DNA of 11,720 nt, taken from Bacteroidales bacterium UBA3868 (lineage in GTDB: Bacteria > Bacteroidota > Bacteroidia > Bacteroidales > WCHB1-69). Below are positions 6,150 to 11,720 of this stretch, one piece after another. The stretch lies in NCBI GenBank assembly GCA_002392325.1, contig DGGS01000201.1, positions 1 to 11,720 on the forward strand. The letters run 5' to 3'. Position numbers and translations under genes: made by a program. Within the stretch, counting starts at the first letter, position 1; the number at the start of each line of letters is the position of its first letter. The notes under the pieces were generated by a model. That model saw nothing but the letters and a program-made list of their open reading frames with translations. It was not told the origin of the DNA and did not search any database.

Positions 6150-7727
6150 ATGAAAAAAATCTCCTTATTAATCATTGCCTTGTCTGCCACCTTTGCGCTG
6201 CATGCCCAATGGACGGACGACCCCGTCAACAACAACCATATCGCCAACTGTTCCCCAGATGCTGGCGAGATTTATATTTCGACCGACAATGAAACGGGCG
6301 ACACCTATGTGCAATGGATTGAATCAGGAATCAACGGCTACGGTCCCGCCTTGCAGCGACTCACATTCGACGGCACTCCGCAATGGGGCACCGAGGGCAT
6401 CCGTATCACCGGACATAATTTCTACTCCTATTCGGAAGGCATTGCCATGACCACCACTTCCGACCATGCTGTGGTGAGTTGCTTTGCCACCGCTCAAGAC
6501 CAAACTGTGGCCGTTAAAATCGATTCCAACGGCACTTACACATGGGGGGCGCAAGGCATCGCACTTTTCAACAACAACGCCTTTTCTCGTGCCGAGTTGG
6601 TCGCCGGCAATGACGGAGGTGTATGGGCCCTGGGCTACGACTACCAGCGGCTTTACTTGCAGTACATCAACGCTGATGGCACACTCAACCCCTGCATCAC
6701 CGTTGACGGTGGCAACTACAATGTGAGATATGGAAAACTTACCCTTGGTCCCGAGAACACTGTTTCCCTCACCTATGAGAAAGTTTCTTCAAACGTTGGA
6801 TTGTACGCTGACAAAGAGATTTATGTTATCGGATATTCCCCTAATGGCACACAAATGGGTCCTGCGGTGAAGCTGATGTCCATGCAATCTTTTCAAGTCA
6901 CCTATCTCCACTACGCGATACCCGACGGCATGGGTGGCGGCTACGCATATATTTGGCATCCCGCCATTAGCAACGCCTTCAACACCTATGTTTTCCATTA
7001 CAACGGCGACGGATTATCCACAATTGACGGACAAGACGGCATTCCTGTACACTCTACAGATCCTTCGAATTATTACATTGAGGCATACGGCACCGTTGAT
7101 CCTGTCAGCCACGACCTCATCATCGGTTATGAGCAGACAGATGCGGTCACACAAAGCCAATCGAGAGTTTATGTCAACCGCATCACCCCGACTGGCACAA
7201 AAGTCTGGGGCGAAGGTGTCTTGGTGGCCGATAATGTTGGTGTCAATTATTCAAACATCATGGTGGATGCCTTTGAGGACGGCACCGGTTTTACGGTGAT
7301 CTATAAGAGAAGCGGTGAAAGCAGCCCTTACACTTCAACTGTTGAGGCAGTAGGTATGGATATGAATGGCAATATTCTATGGACCAAAACATTAAGTTCC
7401 ACCCAATACGATCGCACTGTTAGCAGAAACACCGCAGGATTCCACCTCGGACAAAACATCGTGGCTTGGGTCAACAGCGCCAATGGCGGATTGTACGCCC
7501 AAAACATCTTGTCCGATGGCACTATGGGCATACCTGTTCCTGACGACACCGGAATCGAGGAATGGACCAATGACGCTGTCGTAACCGTCATACAAGTGTT
7601 CAACATATTAGGACAACCTCTAAAGGTCAACGACTTGAAAGAACTAAGCACCGGCATCTACATTCTTCAGGGCATGACCGAGGATGGACGATTAGTAAAT
7701 AAAAAAGTGTTAATCAACAAGAAATGA
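6150..7727 (+). CDS. Secreted repeat (beta-propeller-like) protein with T9SS type A-like sorting domain
   Basis: A 525-residue exported protein. Residues 1-20 are a Sec signal peptide (MKKISLLIIALSATFALHAQ). The body contains about eight diverged repeats centred on D/N-G-T-x-x-W-G turns, for example FDGTPQWGTEGI at 73-84, DSNGTYTWGAQGI at 125-137 and TPTGTKVWGEGV at 347-358. Others lie near 177, 233, 287, 407 and 457, spaced 49-62 residues, which suggests a beta-propeller. The last 57 residues (VFNILGQPL, then LSTGIYILQG and KKVLI) match the second half of type A sorting domains, which direct transport through the type IX secretion system and cell-surface attachment. The usual first strand with a YPNP motif is not recognisable. 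The ATG at 6150 is preferred over an upstream TTG because it starts the signal peptide. Ligand or activity is unknown. Confidence 0.85.
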   Translation: MKKISLLIIALSATFALHAQWTDDPVNNNHIANCSPDAGEIYISTDNETGDTYVQWIESGINGYGPALQRLTFDGTPQWGTEGIRITGHNFYSYSEGIAMTTTSDHAVVSCFATAQDQTVAVKIDSNGTYTWGAQGIALFNNNAFSRAELVAGNDGGVWALGYDYQRLYLQYINADGTLNPCITVDGGNYNVRYGKLTLGPENTVSLTYEKVSSNVGLYADKEIYVIGYSPNGTQMGPAVKLMSMQSFQVTYLHYAIPDGMGGGYAYIWHPAISNAFNTYVFHYNGDGLSTIDGQDGIPVHSTDPSNYYIEAYGTVDPVSHDLIIGYEQTDAVTQSQSRVYVNRITPTGTKVWGEGVLVADNVGVNYSNIMVDAFEDGTGFTVIYKRSGESSPYTSTVEAVGMDMNGNILWTKTLSSTQYDRTVSRNTAGFHLGQNIVAWVNSANGGLYAQNILSDGTMGIPVPDDTGIEEWTNDAVVTVIQVFNILGQPLKVNDLKELSTGIYILQGMTEDGRLVNKKVLINKK

Positions 7728-7729
7728 CA

Positions 7730-7751
7730 ATCGCTGAATTTATGCAGCGAT
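7730..7751 (+). other. Short hairpin after the secreted protein gene
   Basis: A 7-base perfect inverted repeat (ATCGCTG at 7730-7736, CAGCGAT at 7745-7751) with an 8-base loop starts 3 bases after the stop codon. No T-run follows, so it is at best a weak terminator or a 3'-end stabiliser, and read-through into the DUF456 gene is possible. Confidence 0.4.
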
Positions 7752-7789
7752 AAAGGGAGAGCACTTATCTTAGCCCCAAACGCTCTATT

Positions 7790-8278
7790 ATGGATATCGT
7801 TCTAATCATACTGGGTGCCATTTGTCTGTTGACTGGACTGGTGGGTTGTATCTTGCCCATTTTGCCGGGCGTTCCACTGGCGTATGTCGGGATGTGGCTT
7901 CTTCATGCCACAAGCAAAGTGCAGTTCAGTTGGCGTTTCCTGCTGATATGGGGTGTCGTAACCACTGTAGTGCAAATCCTTGATGCCGTTGTTCCTGTTT
8001 GGGGCACTAAAGTAATGGGCGGTTCCAAGTCAGGCGTGTGGGGAAGCACTATCGGACTGATCGCCGGACTCTTTTTCGGTCCCTGGGGCATAGTGCTCGG
8101 TCCTTTTGTCGGTGCTGTACTTGGAGAACTGATGTCCAACCGGAACGAGAACGACATGTCGTTAGGGCAGGCGTTGAAAGCAGGTTCCGGTGCGTTTGTC
8201 GGACTGATGACCGGCACCGTGCTGAAACTGATCTGCGTGGGGCTGATGATCTACTATTTTGTGGCAGCTTTGGTTTAA
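7790..8278 (+). CDS. DUF456 family inner-membrane protein
   Basis: A 162-residue integral membrane protein of the DUF456 family, whose function is unknown. The family signatures are clear: an N-terminal helix with GLVGCILPILPGVPLAYVG (residues 16-34), DAVVPVWGTKVMGGSKSGVWG (65-85), and a Gly-rich hairpin GLFFGPWGIVLGPFVGAVLGEL (93-114). A charged cytoplasmic loop (SNRNENDMS) precedes a final pair of helices. The length is the usual one for the family. The gene starts 62 bases after the secreted protein stop. A TATCTTAG at 7767-7774, one mismatch from the -7 consensus, may be its own promoter. Otherwise it is read through from upstream. Confidence 0.88.
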   Translation: MDIVLIILGAICLLTGLVGCILPILPGVPLAYVGMWLLHATSKVQFSWRFLLIWGVVTTVVQILDAVVPVWGTKVMGGSKSGVWGSTIGLIAGLFFGPWGIVLGPFVGAVLGELMSNRNENDMSLGQALKAGSGAFVGLMTGTVLKLICVGLMIYYFVAALV

Positions 8279-8317
8279 ACATCTTTCCAAGAACATCTTC
8301 GGTGTGTGGAAATTTGT

Positions 8318-8325
8318 TATTTTTG
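8318..8325 (+). promoter_or_regulatory. -7 element of the MATE transporter gene
   Basis: The plus strand reads TATTTTTG followed by CACATTC, an exact TAnnTTTG match, 38 bases before the ATG at 8363. The predicted transcript start near 8331 lies after the alternative upstream ATG at 8306, which supports the later start. Confidence 0.6.
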
Positions 8326-8362
8326 CACATTCTTAATTGAACGACTCTATTCTGAACAGACC

Positions 8363-9706
8363 ATGCAACTCTCCGTCAGCCACAAGGAAATCTGGCAAAT
8401 TACGTACCCTATCATTTTCGGCAATTTGGCACAGACCCTTATCGTGTTGGTGAACACCATTTTTCTCGGGCATGTAGGCAATGCCGAACTTGGGGCCGCC
8501 ATGATGGCTGGATTGTATTACCTCGTTTTCACAACCATCACGCAAGGATTTGCCGTTGGCGTGCAAATCATGGTGGCACGACGGCTTGGCGAGGGCAATA
8601 TTGCCAAAATAGGCAAGATTTTCGAGCATGGACTCTATTTTTCCCTACTGCTCGGGCTATTCTTGCTCATTGTACTCGGCTCATGCACCGACTGGCTGTT
8701 CTCACGCATCATTACCTCCCCAAATATACGTGTTTCAGCACTTGAGTTCATGCACTTTCGGCAATGGGGCATCCTCTTTGTCAGTATCAATTTCCTGTTC
8801 CGTTCACTCTACATTGGGCTCTCCAACACCAAAATCATCACCATCACCACCATAATGATGGCTTTTGTGAACATCTTCTTCGACTATGCGCTGATTTTCG
8901 GACATTTCGGACTGCCCGAAATGGGGGTTGCTGGCGCTGGCCTATCCTCCGTTTTGTCGGAAGCCACCGCATTTGTCACCTTTTTTGCCTACACTTTGCT
9001 GAAACTGCCCTATAAGGAGTATCGTTTGTTCTCTTTTCAAAAATTTGACATCGGATTGCTGAAATCAGTGCTTCGGATTTCCATCCCTACCATGTTCCAA
9101 CGGCTCATCTCTTTCGGAACCTGGTTCTTGTTTTTTGCCATGATTGAGCATCTTGGGGAAGAGCCGATGGCCATTTCCGGTATTGTGCGCAGCGTTTATA
9201 TGCTCTGTACTCTTTCGGTTTTTGCCTACAGCGCCACCGCCAACACAGTGACCAGCCGACTCTTGGGGGCAGGAAAGGCGACAGAGATTCCGCAAACCTT
9301 ATTACGGATTCTCAAAATGTCGGTCCTCACTCTACTCCCCATTCTGCTGTTTTTCACTCTGTTCCCACGCGAAGTAGCCTCCATATATACTGACGATGCC
9401 ACTCTCGCCACGCAATCGGTGCCTGTACTATACACTATTTATGTAGGTGCCCTTATTATGGCTGCTGCCATGATTTATTTCGAGTTTGTATCCGGCACTG
9501 GCAACACGTTCATAGCCCTAATCATGGAAACCGGAGTGCTGCTGTTTTACATCGTTTTCATTTATCTCGCCACCACGGTGTTCCGCTTTCACATACGCTG
9601 GGTATGGTGCTCCGAATGGGTGTATAGTTCCTTGATTCTCATCGCCTCCATCGTCTTTCTGAAATGGCATCCCTGGGCCAGAGACACACGCTCTAAAAAT
9701 CTATGA
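8363..9706 (+). CDS. MATE family multidrug/toxin efflux transporter
   Basis: A 447-residue polytopic inner-membrane protein expected to export cationic drugs or metabolites in exchange for H+ or Na+. The first helix region (ITYPIIFGNLAQTLIVLVNTIFLGHVGNAELGA in general outline, residues 13-45) and the loop VARRLGEGN near 73-81 are family hallmarks. A second repeat begins near residue 240 (LRISIPTMFQRLISF), giving the usual twelve helices in two halves. At residue 31 there is Asn (LVNTIFLG), where most MATE proteins, including many of this phylum, carry an Asp (xDTxFLG) used in cation coupling. The reading frame extends to 8306, but the 19 extra residues lie over the predicted promoter, so ATG 8363 was chosen. 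Substrate unknown. It is followed by a hairpin and a convergent gene. Confidence 0.92.
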   Translation: MQLSVSHKEIWQITYPIIFGNLAQTLIVLVNTIFLGHVGNAELGAAMMAGLYYLVFTTITQGFAVGVQIMVARRLGEGNIAKIGKIFEHGLYFSLLLGLFLLIVLGSCTDWLFSRIITSPNIRVSALEFMHFRQWGILFVSINFLFRSLYIGLSNTKIITITTIMMAFVNIFFDYALIFGHFGLPEMGVAGAGLSSVLSEATAFVTFFAYTLLKLPYKEYRLFSFQKFDIGLLKSVLRISIPTMFQRLISFGTWFLFFAMIEHLGEEPMAISGIVRSVYMLCTLSVFAYSATANTVTSRLLGAGKATEIPQTLLRILKMSVLTLLPILLFFTLFPREVASIYTDDATLATQSVPVLYTIYVGALIMAAAMIYFEFVSGTGNTFIALIMETGVLLFYIVFIYLATTVFRFHIRWVWCSEWVYSSLILIASIVFLKWHPWARDTRSKNL

Positions 9707-9723
9707 TAATCTTCCATAATCTT

Positions 9724-9744
9724 AATTGAGGCAGTGCTTCAATT
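9724..9744 (+). terminator. Hairpin terminator between convergent genes
   Basis: AATTGAGGC (9724-9732) pairs with GCTTCAATT (9736-9744) across a 3-base loop, with one G-U pair on the plus strand, and is followed by a T/C-rich tract. It sits 17 bases after the MATE stop and 17 bases before the end of the convergent DUF2807 gene. It is better on the plus strand but could serve both. Confidence 0.6.
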
Positions 9745-9761
9745 CTTCTATTTCATGATAC

Positions 9762-10502
9762 CTATTCTTGAATAATCGTTGCGTCCCCAAAGATGTTGAC
9801 CACTCCATGTCCTCTGCGCTGAACTTTAGCGATACCCGTAACCGTAGCCACTATCCGCCCTGTTCCCGCCAAAGAGACAATGGCCCGCTGGGCGGTCAGT
9901 TCCAGGGCATCCACATTGCCCACACCAACACAAGAAATTTTCAATTCTTGTGTTGAACCTTTCAACTCCACAGCTCCCGCTCCTTCGTTTTCAATTTTCA
10001 ACTCATTCACATAACACTCACCCGTGACACTGCCATTGCCTCTGTTATTTACATGAATAGAGGTATAGGCATCCACCGCATTGTAGCGCGCAAACGCGAA
10101 GTCCACACTTCCACCTCCTGAATTATCAATCAACAGAAGGGTTCCCGTCAAATCACCGAGCGACAGTCCGCCCAATCCGGCATTATGCGCTTCAACCAAG
10201 ACTGGTGCATACACCAAGATCACATATTTCTCATCTTTGTTTGGCACCAGCATCTCATCCAAAGAAATATACAACATGCCGTCGCGCACCTCTGTTTTAA
10301 GTCCCTGCACCAAACGCTCCTCCATATTTATAAACACCTTATACTCATTGCTTTGAGCATAACTGATTTTCAATGGGGATTCATTGGTGACGGAATTGAA
10401 CGATGGCATCACCCGTTTTTGAGTTACGGATATCGCATGTAACGAAAACACAAGCAGATTAAACGCCATTCCAAGCATCAGGGAACGAATTATATTTTTC
10501 AT
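9762..10502 (-). CDS. DUF2807 (GIN-domain) exported protein
   Basis: A 246-residue protein with a signal peptide (residues 1-23, ending SLHA). The remainder resembles the DUF2807 / 'GIN' auto-transporter-adhesin-head-like domain common in Bacteroidetes. It has a start segment that sets a reference vector (YKVFINMEERLVQGLKTEVRDGMLYISLD, in outline residues 54-82), then repeated short beta-helix rungs with Gly-rich turns (GLGGLSLGDL, NRGNGSVTG, NEGAGAVELKG, CVGVGNVDA, LAGTGRIVA, GHGVVNIFG). The family likely folds as a right-handed beta-helix in the periplasm or at the surface; its function is not established. It has its own promoter at 10579-10586 and is convergent with the MATE gene. Confidence 0.85.
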   Translation of the reverse strand: MKNIIRSLMLGMAFNLLVFSLHAISVTQKRVMPSFNSVTNESPLKISYAQSNEYKVFINMEERLVQGLKTEVRDGMLYISLDEMLVPNKDEKYVILVYAPVLVEAHNAGLGGLSLGDLTGTLLLIDNSGGGSVDFAFARYNAVDAYTSIHVNNRGNGSVTGECYVNELKIENEGAGAVELKGSTQELKISCVGVGNVDALELTAQRAIVSLAGTGRIVATVTGIAKVQRRGHGVVNIFGDATIIQE

Positions 10503-10578
10503 CTTGAAAGGATTAAAATTATTAATGAATTAAAAAGCATAGTTAACGAGAGCGGGCGGATTCACCAGATTATGATTG

Positions 10579-10586
10579 CAAAGATA
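10579..10586 (-). promoter_or_regulatory. -7 element of the DUF2807 gene
   Basis: The minus strand reads TATCTTTG followed by CAATC, an exact TAnnTTTG match, giving a leader of about 70 bases before the ATG at 10502. It lies 19 bases beyond the terminator hairpin of the upstream RNA gene. No TTG at -33 spacing. Confidence 0.65.
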
Positions 10587-10604
10587 TATATTTTTCATAA
10601 AACA

Positions 10605-10628
10605 GGAGACGCGCCAAAGCGCGTCTCC
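10605..10628 (-). terminator. GC-rich terminator of the minus-strand RNA gene
   Basis: A perfect 10-base stem (GGAGACGCGC at 10605-10614, GCGCGTCTCC at 10619-10628) closes on a 4-base loop. On the minus strand it is followed by TGTTTTATG, a short T-rich tract. It fits the end of a transcript started at the promoter 10946-10953. Confidence 0.75.
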
Positions 10629-10940
10629 CAAACCCTTTCATTATTCATTTTGAAACATGGTATATCAAAAAGCGACCTTGGTCGCATAGCATCCTCTTTA
10701 ACGGAACAAATAAGAAAGTGGAGCAAGATTCAAACCTTATCCATAGTGCAGGGCTCGACTCCCCTTAAGACGAATAAGGAAGAACAAGCCCCACCTAAAG
10801 TATTGGCAATTACCATACAATAAGATGAGCGTTCTTCTCATATTCCGGTCTTAATTATGCGAGTTGTCGAGGTTCACACTATCGGAATAAGCGAAAATGC
10901 GCTTTCAAATATGTCTGTTGCTGTTTTATCATTCAAACAG
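10605..10940 (-). ncRNA. Candidate structured non-coding RNA, 6S-like rod architecture
   Basis: No protein gene is supported between 10503 and 11042. On the minus strand a perfect TATCTTTG element (10946-10953) and a GC-rich terminator bound about 335 bases that fold as one nested rod. Helices: 10913-10903 with 10655-10646 (one bulge); 10862-10856 with 10688-10682 (TCGCATA/TATGCGA); 10847-10834 with 10717-10702 (14 pairs, some G-U, 2-base bulge); 10826-10819 with 10741-10734; 10791-10785 with 10757-10751 (GGGCTTG/CGAGCCC); and an apical CCTT/AAGG. The apical loop lies at about the midpoint, and an unpaired bubble separates the second and third helices. That layout is typical of 6S RNA (SsrS), which mimics an open promoter and binds RNA polymerase; the 6S-Flavo class is known in Bacteroidetes. 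The identity is inferred from shape and context, not from remembered sequence. RNase P, SRP and tmRNA signatures are absent. Confidence 0.65.
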
Positions 10941-10945
10941 CGTTG

Positions 10946-10953
10946 CAAAGATA
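10946..10953 (-). promoter_or_regulatory. -7 element of the candidate non-coding RNA
   Basis: The minus strand reads TATCTTTG followed by CAACG, an exact TAnnTTTG match, predicting a start near 10940. It is back to back with the hflX -7 element, with 29 bases between them. A TTG occurs 13 bases upstream rather than at the ideal spacing. Confidence 0.65.
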
Positions 10954-10982
10954 GTAAAAAATGATTCAAAGGCGTTTTTTTT

Positions 10983-10990
10983 TATTTTTG
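10983..10990 (+). promoter_or_regulatory. -7 element of hflX
   Basis: The plus strand reads TATTTTTG followed by CAAAC after a long T-run, an exact TAnnTTTG match, 52 bases before the hflX ATG at 11043. It gives a leader of about 45 bases, A-rich and without a clear Shine-Dalgarno sequence. Confidence 0.65.
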
Positions 10991-11042
10991 CAAACTTAAA
11001 AAAATCAAGATTCAAAGACCAACTAACAACACCCTATCACCG

Positions 11043-11720
11043 ATGTCCACACCTGAAACCGCCGTACTTCTTGCCGTATCCACGCCCAACATATCCGAAG
11101 AGAAAACCCGTGAATATTTGGACGAGCTTGCCTTTTTGGTTGACACCGCCGGCGGCGAGGCCGTGAAACAGTTCACACAAAATTTGCAGCATCCTGATTC
11201 ACGCACCTATATGGGTTCCGGAAAAATCAAGGAGGTGGCGGAATATGTGCATGAGAACGGCATAGACTTCGCTGTGGTGGACGATGAGTTGTCGCCCTCG
11301 CAGCAGCGCAACATCGAAGGCCTTTTGGGGTGTCGCGTGATGGACCGCACGCACTTGATTCTGGACATCTTCGCCAAGCGCGCGCAGACCGCCCATGCTA
11401 AAGTGCAGGTGGAGTTGGCGCAATACAAGTACCTTCTGCCCCGACTGACGGGCATGTGGACCCACTTGGAAAAACAGCGCGGCGGCATCGGCATGAGGGG
11501 ACCTGGCGAGAAGGAAATCGAGACTGACCGACGGATTATCCGCAATCGTATCTCATTGTTGGAAAAGAAGTTGAAAGACATTGACCGGCAGAAGGCCACC
11601 CAGCGCGGGCACCGAGACAAGTTCGTGCGCGTGGCGCTGGTGGGCTACACCAACGTCGGCAAGTCGACCCTGATGAACCTGCTCTCGAAGAGCGATGTCT
11701 TCGCCGAGAACAAGCTCTTC
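11043..11720 (+). CDS. hflX: GTPase HflX, N-terminal part (truncated by window end)
   Basis: The first 226 codons of HflX, a ribosome-associated GTPase that splits or rescues stalled 70S ribosomes, notably after heat stress. The N-terminal HflX domain is clear: YMGSGKIKEV (residues 56-65), VVDDELSPSQQRNIE (78-92), VMDRTHLILDIFAKRAQTAHAK (99-120, in outline), and the linker with LLPRLTGMW (130-138) followed by RGGIGMRGPGEKEIETDRR (145-163). A long charged coiled-coil follows (ISLLEKKLKDIDRQK). The G domain starts with the P-loop GYTNVGKST at 201-209. No stop occurs before the window edge, so the rest of the G domain and the C-terminal part lie outside. It is divergent from the candidate structured RNA gene. 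The start is the first ATG after the promoter and matches the usual N-terminus. Confidence 0.97.
   Translation, partial: MSTPETAVLLAVSTPNISEEKTREYLDELAFLVDTAGGEAVKQFTQNLQHPDSRTYMGSGKIKEVAEYVHENGIDFAVVDDELSPSQQRNIEGLLGCRVMDRTHLILDIFAKRAQTAHAKVQVELAQYKYLLPRLTGMWTHLEKQRGGIGMRGPGEKEIETDRRIIRNRISLLEKKLKDIDRQKATQRGHRDKFVRVALVGYTNVGKSTLMNLLSKSDVFAENKLF

Noticed and set aside
8306..8362. Upstream ATG giving a 19-residue longer MATE protein
   Set aside because: The extra residues cover the -7 element at 8318-8325, and the family N-terminus starts at the ATG at 8363.
10748..10768. tRNA T-arm or tmRNA-like sequence (GGGCTCGACTCCCC) on the plus strand
   Set aside because: It resembles a T-loop, but no acceptor stem, anticodon or D-arm, CCA end or tag-coding part lies around it; it is explained by the apical helix of the minus-strand RNA.
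10572..10823. Plus-strand 83-codon open frame in the 10503-11042 gap
   Set aside because: It reads straight through a perfect GC-rich hairpin and the helices of the candidate RNA, has no promoter or start context on the plus strand, and resembles no protein.
10897..11166. Plus-strand 89-codon open frame overlapping the hflX start
   Set aside because: It overlaps hflX in another frame and covers both divergent promoters; low-complexity product.

Overview
The window looks like chromosomal DNA from a Bacteroidota species, most likely a Bacteroidales member. Evidence: a secreted protein ending in a type IX secretion (T9SS) type A-like sorting domain, a GH29 fucosidase with a CBM32-like tail, a DUF2807 protein, a DUF456 protein, start sites without clear Shine-Dalgarno sequences, and repeated copies of the Bacteroidota -7 promoter element (TAnnTTTG, as TATTTTTG or TATCTTTG) upstream of genes. 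No phage, transposon, CRISPR or tRNA was seen. The window cuts two genes: a YfcC-type transporter at the left edge and hflX at the right edge.

Left block (1-2649, all minus strand). A GH29 alpha-L-fucosidase precursor is followed by a likely small operon with its own -7 element: a TerB-like protein, an MTA/SAH nucleosidase-like enzyme, and a YfcC-family transporter that runs off the edge.

Middle block (2823-5870, minus strand). A compact three-gene operon encodes an ECF sigma factor, a 451-residue protein that joins a short cytoplasmic segment, one inner-membrane helix, a Thr/Pro/Ala-rich linker and an outer-membrane beta-barrel-like domain, and then a lipoprotein. A strong Rho-independent terminator follows. 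I infer an envelope-sensing sigma module in which the membrane protein may be both anti-sigma factor and outer-membrane sensor. The sigma stop codon lies 3 bases from the next ATG, in the same frame.

Right block (6076-9706, plus strand, divergent from the sigma operon). It carries a secreted T9SS-type protein with about eight propeller-like repeats, a DUF456 membrane protein and a MATE-family efflux pump. The pump has its own -7 element and an Asn where the usual coupling Asp of helix 1 is expected. A hairpin ends the pump gene, facing a convergent DUF2807 protein on the minus strand.

Far right (10579-11720). Between the DUF2807 gene and hflX is a 540-base stretch without a protein gene. Its minus strand has a perfect TATCTTTG promoter, a long rod-like nested secondary structure with the apical hairpin almost exactly at its centre, and a GC-rich terminator hairpin. 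I read it as a non-coding RNA of 6S-like (6S-Flavo-like) architecture. It is divergent from the ribosome-splitting GTPase gene hflX. This RNA and the sigma/barrel-fusion operon are the two most interesting items.
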